A DNA stretch of 64,000 bases from Parabacteroides sp. FAFU027 (GCF_022808675.1 NZ_JAKZKV010000004.1:310001-374000), one strand, 5' to 3'; numbered from the stretch's first letter, positions 45,015-60,574 are shown. Made by a program: numbers and translations. The notes: a model not told the origin generated them from the sequence alone.

Positions 45015-46394
45015 ATGAGAACGAGCAACTTAAAAACGAAATTTTCTTTATTGTTGGGTGCAGTATTGTGCTTTGCATTAGCGTATTCGGAAAATCCGAT
45101 TATTCAAACCAGTTATACCGCTGACCCAGCACCAATGGAGCACAATGGGACCGTTTATCTCTATACAAGCCATGATGAAGACGTAACGGTCAATAATTTC
45201 TTTAGTATGAATGACTGGAAATGTTATTCTTCAACCGATATGGTAAACTGGACTGATCGTGGCTCTGTATTATCTTACAAAACGTTTGAATGGTCGCGTG
45301 GCGATGCCTGGGCTGGTCAGTGTATATTCCGAAATGGAAAGTTCTATTATTATTTACCTGTAAATATGAAAAATGGAGGCAACGCGATTGGAGTTGCTGT
45401 TTCCGACAGTCCTACCGGCCCTTTTAAAGATGCGTTGGGGAAACCTTTGTTTACCGGTTATGGCTATATCGACCCAACGGTTTACATCGATACTGACGGG
45501 CAAGCCTACCTTTACTGGGGAAACCCTAATCTTTGGCACGTAAAGTTGAATGAAGACATGATCTCCTATGATCAAACTTTGGGTATTGTAAAAGAAGATT
45601 TGAAAGATGAGAATTTTGGGTATCGTGCAAAAAAGATTGATAACCGTACGGCGTCCTATGAAGAAGGTCCATGGTTTTTCAAACGCAATGCAAAATATTA
45701 CATGCTTTATCCGGCAGGTGGTGTTCCCGAACATTTGGCTTATTCCACCAGTAACGGTCCTACTGACCCGTGGGTGTATGGCGATACTATTATGCACGTG
45801 ATTAAAAACCACGGAGCATTTACCAACCATCCCGGCTATGTTGAATTTAAGGGGAAATCATACCTCTTTTATCATGATGCCGGTTTGCCGGGCGGAGGCG
45901 GATTCAAGCGTTCGGTATGTATCGAACCGTTCAATTTCAATGCCGACGGATCTATTCCTTTGATTACTCCCACAAGCAAGGGTGTTGTCGAGAGTGCAGC
46001 CAATGTTGATCCTTACAAAAGAACGGAAGCCGAAACTATTGCCTTTTCAGAAGGACTGAAAACAGCACAAGATGAGCAAACAGGAGTGTACGTTACTGAA
46101 ATTAGTAACGGAGACTATATCAAAGTGCGCAGCGTTGATTTTGGAAAAGGTGCGAAAAACTTTCAGGCAAGTGTTGGATCAGCTACGTCTAAAGGATCGA
46201 TTGAAATCCGTGTTGATGATAAATATGGCAAGTTGCTCGGCATTTTACCCGTGAAAGCTACTGGTGGCGATAAGGTCTGGAAAACACAGTCCTGTAAAAT
46301 CAATTCCGTTAAAGGCATTCATGATATATACCTTGTATTCAAAGGCGGAGACGGAAATCTATTCAATTTCGACTGGTGGAAATTAACCAAATAA
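45015..46394 (+). CDS. GH43 glycosidase with CBM6
   Basis: 459 residues with a signal peptide. GH43 propeller with base Asp37 (TADPAP), YIDPTVYIDTDG, and acid Glu217 (YEEGPWFF), then a single CBM6 ending in FNFDWWKL. It is the closest relative of the catalytic half of the 860-residue enzyme just upstream, with long stretches nearly identical (for example SRGDAWAGQCI and PVNMKNGG), so the two arose by duplication. It lacks the Ig linker, second CBM6 and tail, and so is probably periplasmic. Arabinofuranosidase or xylosidase activity is expected. Confidence 0.88.
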   Translation: MRTSNLKTKFSLLLGAVLCFALAYSENPIIQTSYTADPAPMEHNGTVYLYTSHDEDVTVNNFFSMNDWKCYSSTDMVNWTDRGSVLSYKTFEWSRGDAWAGQCIFRNGKFYYYLPVNMKNGGNAIGVAVSDSPTGPFKDALGKPLFTGYGYIDPTVYIDTDGQAYLYWGNPNLWHVKLNEDMISYDQTLGIVKEDLKDENFGYRAKKIDNRTASYEEGPWFFKRNAKYYMLYPAGGVPEHLAYSTSNGPTDPWVYGDTIMHVIKNHGAFTNHPGYVEFKGKSYLFYHDAGLPGGGGFKRSVCIEPFNFNADGSIPLITPTSKGVVESAANVDPYKRTEAETIAFSEGLKTAQDEQTGVYVTEISNGDYIKVRSVDFGKGAKNFQASVGSATSKGSIEIRVDDKYGKLLGILPVKATGGDKVWKTQSCKINSVKGIHDIYLVFKGGDGNLFNFDWWKLTK

Positions 46395-46408
46395 TTAAAA
46401 TAAGAACC

Positions 46409-47779
46409 ATGTGCAATTATTTCAGAACTCGATTTTTTCTTATTGTTCTTCTCTCTTTTATAGGGATTAGCCAATGTGTTTGGGCTGATTATCCCATAGC
46501 GTCTCATCGTTATCTGGCCGATCCGGGAGCGTTGGTTTATAATGGCAGAGTCTATCTGTATTGTTCCAACGATGATGATAACCCTACTGGCGAAAAAAGC
46601 AGTTATCAGATGAACTCCATAGTCTGTATTTCAAGTAGCGACCTGAAGAACTGGACAGATCATGGTGTCGTATTTCAGGTGCCGCGCGATGCAGCGTGGG
46701 CTCCTAAAAGCTGGGCTCCATCACCTGCAACCCGCGACGGGAAAATATTCCTCTATTTTGGTAATGGTGGTAATGGTATTGGTGTGGCAAAATCGGATAA
46801 TCCATTAGGCCCTTTCAAGGATCCTATTGGTAAAGCGTTGGTTAGTTCTGAGACTCCGGGTGTGATGCCGGCCAGAAATATGTGGCTTTTCGACCCTATG
46901 ACCTTTATCGACGATGACGGTCAGGCTTATATGTATTTCGGTGGAAATGGCGACAATAATGTTCGTGTGATCAAACTTAACAAAGATATGATTAGCGTTG
47001 ATGGCCCGGCTATTCCGCTGACAGCTCAGGATTTCTTTGAAGCTTCGTGGATGCACAAGGAAAATGGTATTTACTATTTTTCATACTCTTCGAATCCAAG
47101 AGCTCAAATGAGAATTGATTATATGAAAAGTATCAGCCCGATTTCTGGATTTACATATGGCGGCGTAATTTCAAAGCAGCCACCGCTCAATGACAACAAC
47201 AATCACCAGGCTATTTTCAAGTTTAATGGTGTGTGGTATGAGGCATATCACAACCGTATCGTTGCGAAGCAGGCCAACATTCCTCCGACTTATAAACGGA
47301 ATATTTGCTTGGACTCATTTAGCCACAATCCTGATGGAACCATTAATGTGATGGAAAATACCGCGGATGGAGTGAAACAACAAGCTTCTCTCAATCCATT
47401 TGACCGTACAGAAGCCGAGACCTTTAATGCTCAAAGCGGTATTAAAACAGAAGTTTGCAAAGCGGGCGGAATGAATGTATGTCAGATTGATAACGGCGAC
47501 TTTATCAAAGTACGTGGAGTTGATTTTGGGAAAGGTGCGGCATCTTTTCAGGCAAGCGTTGCAGCAACTTCCGGTGGTAGCATAGAGATCCGATTGGATG
47601 GTAAAGATGGTCAATTGATGGGCACTTTGCCTGTAGCCAATACCGGTGGTGATCAAAGTTGGAAAACATTGACATGCAAGATTAAATCTGTTAAAGGCAT
47701 TCATGACCTGTTCTTTGTATTTAAAGGAAAGAAAGAGAATGCATTTAATTTCGATTGGTGGAAATTTTCTGCTAAATAA
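46409..47779 (+). CDS. GH43 glycosidase with CBM6, divergent acid motif
   Basis: 456 residues from the ATG at 46409. The open frame extends back to a GTG at 46376 inside the previous gene, but only 46409 leads straight into a signal peptide (ending QCVWAD). Base Asp38 in LADPGA, LFDPMTFIDDDGQ, and the acid is probably Glu211 in FFEASWMHKE, where EASW replaces the EGPW of the other six GH43. A CBM6 follows, starting RTEAETFNAQSG and ending FNFDWWKF. The changed acid motif and the CSNDDDN segment place it in a different GH43 subfamily from its neighbours, so the substrate linkage probably differs. Confidence 0.87.
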   Translation: MCNYFRTRFFLIVLLSFIGISQCVWADYPIASHRYLADPGALVYNGRVYLYCSNDDDNPTGEKSSYQMNSIVCISSSDLKNWTDHGVVFQVPRDAAWAPKSWAPSPATRDGKIFLYFGNGGNGIGVAKSDNPLGPFKDPIGKALVSSETPGVMPARNMWLFDPMTFIDDDGQAYMYFGGNGDNNVRVIKLNKDMISVDGPAIPLTAQDFFEASWMHKENGIYYFSYSSNPRAQMRIDYMKSISPISGFTYGGVISKQPPLNDNNNHQAIFKFNGVWYEAYHNRIVAKQANIPPTYKRNICLDSFSHNPDGTINVMENTADGVKQQASLNPFDRTEAETFNAQSGIKTEVCKAGGMNVCQIDNGDFIKVRGVDFGKGAASFQASVAATSGGSIEIRLDGKDGQLMGTLPVANTGGDQSWKTLTCKIKSVKGIHDLFFVFKGKKENAFNFDWWKFSAK

Positions 47780-47813
47780 CTTATTAACCTGATTGTTTAA
47801 ATCAATATATACG

Positions 47814-49199
47814 ATGAAAAAACTTATTGTAATTGCACTGCTTTTAGTGCTTATCGGAGGGGGGGCAAAGGCAGAAAACCCTATTATGCAGTCTCATTTC
47901 GGCCCTGATCCGGCGCCAATGGTCTATAACGGCACGGTGTATGCCTATGTGGGTGACGATATTCCGGGAACTGACTTTTACTATATGACTAAATGGCGTG
48001 TTCTTTCCAGTACAGACATGGTGAACTGGACCGACCATGGTTCTCCAATTTCACTCGAATCGTTCAAGTGGGCGCGCGATCGTGCCTGGGCTGCTCAATG
48101 TATCGAACGTAACGGTAAATTCTACTGGTATATTTGTGCACAAAGTACCAAAAACGATATGGCAATCGGTGTAGCTGTTTCCGACAGTCCTACCGGGCCT
48201 TTCAAGGATGCAATCGGTAAACCACTGATTATAAATGGCAGCTGGTCGAATATTGACCCGACTGTATTTATTGATGACGATGGACAGGCTTATCTTTATT
48301 GGGGAAATGGAAGTTTGTTCTATGTGAAGCTGAACAAAGATATGATCTCGTACTCTGGTGATATTGTAACAGTTCCGGTTACAGTAGAGTCTTTTGGTGG
48401 CGCAAGAGGAAACAAAAGCGTTGAAAATCCGAACAAAGATATGTATGTGGAAGGCCCATGGTTCTACAAACGCAACAATCTCTATTATTTAATGTATGCC
48501 GGAATGGGCAAAGGAGGTGAATGTCTTTCTTACTCTACCAGCAATGGACCTACCGGCCCCTGGAAGTATCAGGGCAAGATCATGGAAAACCAAAAGTTGA
48601 ACAGCTTTACCAATCATGGTGGTATCATCGACTACAAGGGAAATTCTTACTTGTTCTATCATAGCGGCTTGCTCCCTAACGGTGGAAGTTATGGACGTGC
48701 TGCCTGCGTGGAACAATTTACCTACAATCCTGATGGTACCATTCCTGCTGTTACTGCAACGAAAGAAGGTCCCAAACCGGTTGGCTTTATCGATCCGTAC
48801 AAACGTCAGGAAGCTGAAACAATGGCTTGGTCTGATAAATGCGCCATTACTCAAAGTCCAAAGAATGGAATGTATGTTTCGTCAACTCGCTTGAAAGGCT
48901 ACATTAAAGTTCGTGAGGTGAACTTTGGAAGTCAGTCACCAAAATCCTTTATGGCATCTTTAGCCGCCGGAGTAGATGGTGGCATTTTGGAGGCTCGTCT
49001 CGATAGCGTGGGGGGGCCAATCATTGCATCCGTGAATCTGCCACGTACAGGAGGCTGGGATAAGTTTGTCACCTTTACCTCTAACCTTAGTAAAGAGGTA
49101 ACCGGCACGCACGATGTCTATTTCTATTTCAATGGACAGAATATCACAGCCGGACGTGAATTGTTCAATTTCGACTGGTGGAAATTCAACCGGAAATAA
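47814..49199 (+). CDS. GH43 glycosidase with CBM6-like domain
   Basis: 461 residues from the ATG at 47814; an in-frame TTG 21 bases upstream is less likely. Signal peptide ends GGAKAE. Base Asp32 in GPDPAP, NIDPTVFIDDDGQ, acid Glu213 in YVEGPWFY. The C-terminal CBM6-like domain starts QEAETMAWSDK and ends FNFDWWKF. The last 23 coding bases of that motif (49164-49186) are identical to 46362-46384 at the end of the 45015 gene. It is the fourth GH43 in a row. A strong terminator follows at 49375, ending the run. Confidence 0.87.
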   Translation: MKKLIVIALLLVLIGGGAKAENPIMQSHFGPDPAPMVYNGTVYAYVGDDIPGTDFYYMTKWRVLSSTDMVNWTDHGSPISLESFKWARDRAWAAQCIERNGKFYWYICAQSTKNDMAIGVAVSDSPTGPFKDAIGKPLIINGSWSNIDPTVFIDDDGQAYLYWGNGSLFYVKLNKDMISYSGDIVTVPVTVESFGGARGNKSVENPNKDMYVEGPWFYKRNNLYYLMYAGMGKGGECLSYSTSNGPTGPWKYQGKIMENQKLNSFTNHGGIIDYKGNSYLFYHSGLLPNGGSYGRAACVEQFTYNPDGTIPAVTATKEGPKPVGFIDPYKRQEAETMAWSDKCAITQSPKNGMYVSSTRLKGYIKVREVNFGSQSPKSFMASLAAGVDGGILEARLDSVGGPIIASVNLPRTGGWDKFVTFTSNLSKEVTGTHDVYFYFNGQNITAGRELFNFDWWKFNRK

Positions 49200-49374
49200 G
49201 ACTGACTTTTTTATTATCCGGTTTGATTTCGAACCTCTTTTGGATGGGGATTCTAAAAATAAGTGATTGTATAATAATATATTATCGAAATGGTGAGCTT
49301 CTCAATCTCTCGAGGTTAGTCCAACTAAGCAATGATCGTCAATCTTACAGGATACCGAAATCTATTTAGTATAT

Positions 49375-49409
49375 TAACCCCGCACTCAGTGCGGGGTTAT
49401 TCTCATTTA
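49375..49409 (+). terminator. Strong terminator at the end of the GH43 run
   Basis: 11-bp GC-rich perfect stem, 49375-49385 with 49389-49399, 3-base loop, followed by TTCTCATTT. It lies in the 276-base gap between the last tandem GH43 and GH31. The rest of that gap shows no conserved gene. Confidence 0.85.
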
Positions 49410-49475
49410 GTCCAAATAGGACAATTTATTTGGTAGATTGTCTGATATTCATATTCAATCTTAAAAACTACATTC

Positions 49476-54090
<4,615 letters not shown>

Positions 54091-54178
54091 GAACCGTTTT
54101 GATTTTACCGAAAATCATATGGAGAAGAGCTCCAATCTTTGCTTCTTAATTAAATTATAACTTTTGATTCTATAATCC

Positions 54179-55522
54179 ATGAAAAGACACATTGTAATAA
54201 CTATTCTATTGATAATAATACCGGTTCTGGCTTTTAGCCAGAATCCGGTTATCCGTAATCAATACTCAGCCGATCCGACCGCAAGGGTGTTTAACGGAAA
54301 AGTGTATCTGTTTCCTTCTCACGATATTCTGACACCACAGGGCAAAGGTCTTCGTCCGGATTGGTTCTGTATGGCCGATTATCACGTTTTTTCCTCCGAT
54401 AACCTGACCGACTGGACAGATCACGGCGTTATCGTAAGCCAGGAGAAGGTGAAATGGGTTGATTCAACTTCTTACAGCATGTGGGCTCCCGATTGTGTGG
54501 AACGCAATGGAAAGTATTATTTCTATTTTCCTGCCAATACTAATCTGGTAGGAGCGAACGGTCGCAAAGGCTTTGGTATCGGAGTGGCGATTGCGGAAAA
54601 ACCCGAAGGTCCATATCTTCCACAGGATGAGCCCATAAAAGGAGTACCCGGAATTGACCCTAATGTCTTTATAGACAAGGATGGGCAAGCTTATTTGATT
54701 TGGGCAATGGGAAAGATTTCTATCGCCAAGTTGAAAGAGAACATGCTGGAGCTTGCTTCCGAACCACAGGAAATCAAAGATCTTCCTACAAAAGGGTTGA
54801 AGGAAGGCCCTTTTATGTTTGAGCGCAACGGGATTTATTATATGACCTATCCGCATGTCGAAAATACCATCGAACGCCTCGAATATGCCACAGCTGATAA
54901 TCCGATGGGTCCATTTAAGTTTGCCGGAGTAATCATGGATGAATCGCCTACTAATTGCTGGACCAACCACCAATCCATTGTGAATTTCAAAGATCAATGG
55001 TATCTCTTTTATCATCAAAACGACTGGTCTCCGAAATTTGACAAAAATCGTTCGGTTCGTATCGATAGCCTGAACTTTAATGCTGACGGAACTATCCGTA
55101 AAGTTAAACCGACCTTACGGGGAGTAGGCCTGACAAAAGCATCCGATGAAATTCAGCTGGATAGATATAACCTGATCAGTGATAAAGGTGCATCAATCGC
55201 ATATAACGATACGCTGGACTACTTTAAAGGCTGGAAAACTGTTTTGACCGCAAAGGATGCCTGGATTCAGTACAATAGTGTTGCCTTTGATAAAGAATCA
55301 TATAAGTGGTTGGATATAAAATATATTTCGCCCAAAGGCGGTGTTTTGACGATTTGTCAGGATAGTAAAAAAGCTGGAATGGTAAGTACAATTAAAGTTC
55401 CGGCATCTGCCGAATGGAAAACGATGAGGGTGAAAATATCAGGTATGAAAAAAGGGATCCATAGCCTTATACTTTCCAATGCCGGAAACAATCCAGTAGA
55501 GATTGACTGGATAAAATTCTAA
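54179..55522 (+). CDS. GH43 glycosidase with C-terminal beta-domain
   Basis: 447 residues with a signal peptide ending LAFSQ. Base Asp32 in SADPTA, GIDPNVFIDKDGQ, acid Glu209 in LKEGPFMF. The last ~120 residues form a CBM6-like beta-domain ending VEIDWIKF. The sequence is more distant from the six other GH43 (SHDILTPQGKGLRPDWFCMADYH replaces the NDW-type segment, split here as SHDILTPQ and RPDWFCMADY), so it probably belongs to another subfamily. It is the only glycosidase among the esterases at 52108-61483. Possible arabinofuranosidase or exo-xylosidase. The 88-base gap before it holds no clear promoter. Confidence 0.85.
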   Translation: MKRHIVITILLIIIPVLAFSQNPVIRNQYSADPTARVFNGKVYLFPSHDILTPQGKGLRPDWFCMADYHVFSSDNLTDWTDHGVIVSQEKVKWVDSTSYSMWAPDCVERNGKYYFYFPANTNLVGANGRKGFGIGVAIAEKPEGPYLPQDEPIKGVPGIDPNVFIDKDGQAYLIWAMGKISIAKLKENMLELASEPQEIKDLPTKGLKEGPFMFERNGIYYMTYPHVENTIERLEYATADNPMGPFKFAGVIMDESPTNCWTNHQSIVNFKDQWYLFYHQNDWSPKFDKNRSVRIDSLNFNADGTIRKVKPTLRGVGLTKASDEIQLDRYNLISDKGASIAYNDTLDYFKGWKTVLTAKDAWIQYNSVAFDKESYKWLDIKYISPKGGVLTICQDSKKAGMVSTIKVPASAEWKTMRVKISGMKKGIHSLILSNAGNNPVEIDWIKF

Positions 55523-55544
55523 CCTTTTAAATTATTATATATCA

Positions 55545-56459
55545 ATGAAAAAACGGAATTTGTTTTGGTTATTAGCCGCATTTACAGCGATCGGCTTCTT
55601 TCAGCCTGCACTAGCACAAACAGAGGCTTCGGCTACCAAGCCTACAGTAAGGACGATCGAAGATGGAGGCACAGGCCCATACAGCGCCATCATGTACGCC
55701 GACAAAAGTTTGCCTACGCACACTATTTTTCGCCCGAAAGATATGAGTGCGTTTGGTAAGGCAAAAAAGCTCCCGATAATTGCCTGGGGAAATGGTGCAT
55801 GTGCCAATTCGCCCTGGGAACACCTTAATTTCCTGTCTGAAGTTGCCTCGCATGGTTTCGTGGTAATAGCAATTGGCCCAATGCCGCAGGAAGGTGAAAA
55901 GGGTGGGGGTAAATCAACATCCTCACAAATGACCGATGCGATTAACTGGGCCATTGCTCAGAACAGCGATAAAAAGAGTCCCTTATACAACAAACTCGAT
56001 GTTTCAAAAATAGCCGTGAGCGGCATGTCGTGCGGCGGTTTGCAGACTCTGGAGACAGCCCCCGATCCACGTGTCACGACTGCGGTTATTTGTAACAGCG
56101 GAATCTTTGTGAATGCAGCAGGTGGATTTCCCGGAATGCCAAATCTGACCAAAGATAATCTCCTGAAACTGCATACTCCGACGTTGTATATCCTTGGTGG
56201 TGAAAAGGATATTGCCTATGGTAATGGAATGGATGATTTCAACCGGATTAATCATCTTCCGGTATTTGTTGCCAATATGGAAGTGGGCCATGGAGGAACA
56301 TACAGTCAACCACATGGCGGTGAATTTGCCAAAGTAGCGACAGCATGGTTTAAATGGCAACTGAAAGGCGATGCAGAAGCTGGTAAAATGTTTGCCGGTA
56401 ATCCTTGCGGGCTGTCTCAGAATCCGATATGGAAAGTGGATAAGAAAATGATTCCCTAA
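55545..56459 (+). CDS. Alpha/beta-hydrolase, cutinase/PET-hydrolase-like esterase
   Basis: 304 residues with a signal peptide ending ALAQ. Compact alpha/beta-hydrolase: oxyanion region around IIAWGNGACAN, nucleophile Ser162 in SGMSCGG, and a probable catalytic His249 in VGHGGTY, where the following residues differ from the CE1 group. The overall pattern resembles the dienelactone hydrolase/cutinase-like branch. Its place between GH43 (22 bases upstream) and a second esterase suggests a hemicellulose ester substrate, such as acetyl or methyl-glucuronoyl groups, but this is inference. I cannot assign a carbohydrate esterase family. Confidence 0.75.
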   Translation: MKKRNLFWLLAAFTAIGFFQPALAQTEASATKPTVRTIEDGGTGPYSAIMYADKSLPTHTIFRPKDMSAFGKAKKLPIIAWGNGACANSPWEHLNFLSEVASHGFVVIAIGPMPQEGEKGGGKSTSSQMTDAINWAIAQNSDKKSPLYNKLDVSKIAVSGMSCGGLQTLETAPDPRVTTAVICNSGIFVNAAGGFPGMPNLTKDNLLKLHTPTLYILGGEKDIAYGNGMDDFNRINHLPVFVANMEVGHGGTYSQPHGGEFAKVATAWFKWQLKGDAEAGKMFAGNPCGLSQNPIWKVDKKMIP

Positions 56460-56530
56460 TGACTTATTGAGGTGGGGGGCAATCAGCTAAGACTGAGACA
56501 TCGGGTAATTCATAAATAGGGATTTTACTC

Positions 56531-56570
56531 AAAGTGATATTCTGTAATTTGTAAACTACCACTTTTTTTG
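56531..56570 (+). terminator. Weak terminator-like element in the 286-base gap
   Basis: Short 6-bp stem (56531-56536 with 56560-56565), long loop, then a T-run ending in G. It lies in the longest gap of the window (56460-56745), which otherwise contains a G6 tract at 56474 and AT-rich sequence without a convincing gene, RNA or promoter. Confidence 0.3.
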
Positions 56571-56745
56571 AACTTACATAAATAGAGAAAAGATAAGAAG
56601 CGAGCATATTCAGCCATTCGCCAAAGCGTGTGGCTCTTATGCAAGTTTCAAGTGTAACCGCTAAAGGATATGTATTGATTATCTATTGTATAACGAGAAT
56701 ATAAATGTAAAACTGGCATTTTTAATGCTTGACCAAATATTTAAA

Positions 56746-58317
56746 ATGAACAAATTAAATCAACCCAAAGTTTTTCTGATAAAAATGGTGTTAATGTCGG
56801 TAATGTGTCTAAATATTCTGTTCACCTACGCTACAAATTCCGTTTTTGACGGTACAATGAGCATAAATGTTTCAGGAAATAATCGTACAATGGTCGTTCA
56901 TGTCCCGGCGAATATCGAGGAAAACAGTCCGCTGATGATCTCCCTTCACGGTCGTTGGGGGAATGGGGCAGCACAGCAGCAATGCGCAAGATTTGAATCC
57001 ATCGCAGATACAGCCCGTTTTATCGTAGTTTATCCGGATGGCCTGCCACAGGCAATTCTCGGAGGTGGGGGGAATACCGGATGGGATGTTAGTGGGGCAA
57101 CTGATGATGATATTACTTTTTTCAGGGCTATTATCAATACCATGTATGACAGGTATAAAATAAACAAGTCACGCGTTTATTTATCTGGGTTTTCAATAGG
57201 AGGAATGGAGACGTATCATGCAGCAAATGTTGCAGCCAAGACTTTCGCCGCATTCGCGTCGGTGAGCGGTTATCCGTTGAATGAGTACCATCGTTATTAC
57301 ATAGGCGCCCGGCCTGTCCCATTTATGCACATTCATGGCAAATATGATGGGTTTGTAAAGGTAGATTCAGTGCCTATTGTAGTTGACAATTGGGTGATAC
57401 GCAATGGATGTAATCCTGTTCCGGTAGTCACTGATAAGCTCGGGGTTTATACTAAGAGTGTCTATTCTGCCGCCAATAGTAGTTTTCAATATATTTATTA
57501 TGCACTTGACGGCAGGGGGCATGAATACACTATTACGGATACATTTAATCCGAGTAAGGAAATATGGAATTTTGTAAAGCGATATACACTTAACGATGTC
57601 TGCGACACTACATTGAAGTGGAATCCGAATTTTCAGATGCAGAAAGAAGGTATTGTACCCGTTGGCTGGACAACCTTTGTGGATAGTAGAAGTGTCAACG
57701 GTAGCAATCAAATAGTAACCAGTGGACCGCGAATAATAACGCTCGGAGATGGAAGTGATTATCAACATGGGTTTCTTCTACAGTCGGGGTCACAAACCGG
57801 ATCACTGACTTATGGGTTCGATAAACAACGCACGTTACAACTTCAGCCAGGACGTTATAAAATTAAGTTTCGCGTGATAGCATATAATTCAGAAAGTGTC
57901 GGCAAAACCCTGACAATGCAATTGAAAAACAGAAATAATAACACTGACATCTACAGCTTAGCTGTCCAACCGGTGAATTGTATTCAGAATAATGTGGCTA
58001 AAAACTTTACGCTGGCATCTTATGACGTGACAATCAGAAATTACGGTGAATATCAACTGAGCTTCACACTGCCTGCCGGTTTTGTAGAGATGATGGTGGC
58101 AGATCTTGGCGTTTACTCTTTTATTAATGATAATACCGGGGTTGAAACAACTAAAATAGACACTGTCTCTGCTGATGAACTTGTGGATGTTTATACGGTG
58201 AATGGCAATATGGTAAGTTCGAAAAAGAGTTTGTCCCTCTCTCTCCGGGAATTGAAGAACGGAGTTTATATAGTTTCGAGTTGTGAAAGAAGCTATGTAA
58301 CTAAAGTATTGAAATGA
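56746..58317 (+). CDS. PHB-depolymerase/CE1-like esterase with C-terminal beta-domain and short sorting-like tail
   Basis: 523 residues from the ATG at 56746. The open frame extends to a TTG at 56686, and an ATG at 56725 is possible, but 56746 is closest to a normal signal peptide (MNKLNQPKVFLIKMVLMSVM, then CLNILFTYA). Esterase domain (about 40-280) with MISLHGRWGNG, nucleophile Ser150 in SGFSIGGME, Asp region in HIHGKYDGFV and His in GRGHEY. A beta-domain follows (about 290-460), and a ~55-residue tail with SADELVDVYTVNG and LKNGVYIV, similar in style to the tails of the GH5 and CE6 proteins. It is related to the catalytic domain at 32169. Probable feruloyl or acetyl esterase. Confidence 0.82.
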   Translation: MNKLNQPKVFLIKMVLMSVMCLNILFTYATNSVFDGTMSINVSGNNRTMVVHVPANIEENSPLMISLHGRWGNGAAQQQCARFESIADTARFIVVYPDGLPQAILGGGGNTGWDVSGATDDDITFFRAIINTMYDRYKINKSRVYLSGFSIGGMETYHAANVAAKTFAAFASVSGYPLNEYHRYYIGARPVPFMHIHGKYDGFVKVDSVPIVVDNWVIRNGCNPVPVVTDKLGVYTKSVYSAANSSFQYIYYALDGRGHEYTITDTFNPSKEIWNFVKRYTLNDVCDTTLKWNPNFQMQKEGIVPVGWTTFVDSRSVNGSNQIVTSGPRIITLGDGSDYQHGFLLQSGSQTGSLTYGFDKQRTLQLQPGRYKIKFRVIAYNSESVGKTLTMQLKNRNNNTDIYSLAVQPVNCIQNNVAKNFTLASYDVTIRNYGEYQLSFTLPAGFVEMMVADLGVYSFINDNTGVETTKIDTVSADELVDVYTVNGNMVSSKKSLSLSLRELKNGVYIVSSCERSYVTKVLK

Positions 58318-58346
58318 GCATATCTTTTTATCTTTTATAAATGTAA

Positions 58347-59480
<1,134 letters not shown>

Positions 59481-59644
59481 TTTGGAGGTTAATAGTTGGA
59501 TAATCATTAGATTTGCACTATCCCCTAATTCGGGCAAGCGTCAAGAGATATTCATGAAAAGAAGAATGTCGGCTCTTCTTATGCTTCCCGGGTGGATAAC
59601 CGTTTTTTGTGGATTTGATTCGTTTAATACTTAAATTGTTGAAT

Positions 59645-60562
59645 ATGAGATTTGTTTCGATTCTATTTGCCTTAATTGTGTCGTTGCATAGTTTTGGCCA
59701 GTCTGATTCTAAAAGTTGGAAAGAAGTCAACTATGCCAGCGATTCCATGATATATCACCGACTGGATATTTATTTGCCTGCGATACAAAAGCCGACCTAT
59801 CCAGTTGTGATTTACGTTTACGGTAGTGCTTGGATGTCAAATTCATCCAAAGGAGCAGATATGGGTACTATAGGAAAAGCCTTGCTTGACGCCGGTTTTG
59901 CAGTCGTAACCCCCAATCACCGTTCAAGTATGGATGCTAAATTTCCAGCTCCAATGAATGATGTCAAAGCAGCTATTCGCTTTGTACGGGCTAATGCGAC
60001 CAAGTATCATTTTAATACCTCTTTCGTGGGGATTAGTGGCAGCTCTTCGGGTGGAAATATGGCTGCGATGGCCGGAACATCCCGAAATACTAAAACGCAG
60101 AAACTCGGATCTACGACAGTTGATATTGAAGGGACTGTTGGCCCTTTTACCAAATACAGCAGCTCAGTCGATGCGGTAGTCGATTGGTTTGGACCTACAA
60201 ACATGCTGGTCATGGACTCTTGCGGTGGTACTAATTTTATTCATAACGATGCAAAGTCACCGGCTTCTCTTTACATTGGTGGAGCTATTCAGGAAAATAA
60301 AGAGAAGTGCTTGCTGGCCAGTCCGATTACTTATGTAGATCCGACAGACCCTCCATTCCTGATTTTCCATGGAGACAAAGACAATGTCGTGCCTCATTGT
60401 CAGAGTGAATTGCTTTTTGATGCTTTGCAAAAGGCCAAAGTGCCCAGCAGTTTCTATCTGGTTCCCGGAGGAAACCACGGGCCAGGTGTACATGATGAAA
60501 AGAACATTCAAATGATGGTTGACTTTTTTACCACTTGTGCAAAGAAAAAGAAAGCTCTGTAA
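59645..60562 (+). CDS. HSL-type alpha/beta-hydrolase (BD-FAE-like carbohydrate esterase)
   Basis: 305 residues from the ATG at 59645; the frame opens at a GTG at 59609 but the signal peptide (ending SFGQ) starts at 59645. Alpha/beta-hydrolase-3 features: the YVYGSAW segment in place of HGG(G/A)W, NHRSS, nucleophile Ser134 in GSSSGGN, Asp region in FHGDKDNVVPH, His in GGNHGPG. The branch includes bifunctional acetyl/feruloyl esterases of xylan loci. The 164-base gap upstream carries only a 7-bp hairpin (59559-59580) and no convincing gene. The next hydrolase starts 12 bases after its stop. Confidence 0.82.
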   Translation: MRFVSILFALIVSLHSFGQSDSKSWKEVNYASDSMIYHRLDIYLPAIQKPTYPVVIYVYGSAWMSNSSKGADMGTIGKALLDAGFAVVTPNHRSSMDAKFPAPMNDVKAAIRFVRANATKYHFNTSFVGISGSSSGGNMAAMAGTSRNTKTQKLGSTTVDIEGTVGPFTKYSSSVDAVVDWFGPTNMLVMDSCGGTNFIHNDAKSPASLYIGGAIQENKEKCLLASPITYVDPTDPPFLIFHGDKDNVVPHCQSELLFDALQKAKVPSSFYLVPGGNHGPGVHDEKNIQMMVDFFTTCAKKKKAL

Positions 60563-60574
60563 AGTTTGGCGCAC

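Noticed and set aside
47861-47868. G7 tract in the signal peptide of the GH43 at 47814; a second G7 near 49011 and an A9 tract near 52315 in the double esterase
   Set aside because: Considered as phase-variable tracts, but they are short, encode ordinary Gly or Lys codons, and all frames are intact.
49178-49369. 63-codon frame after the fourth tandem GH43
   Set aside because: It starts inside the GH43 end in another frame and does not look like protein.
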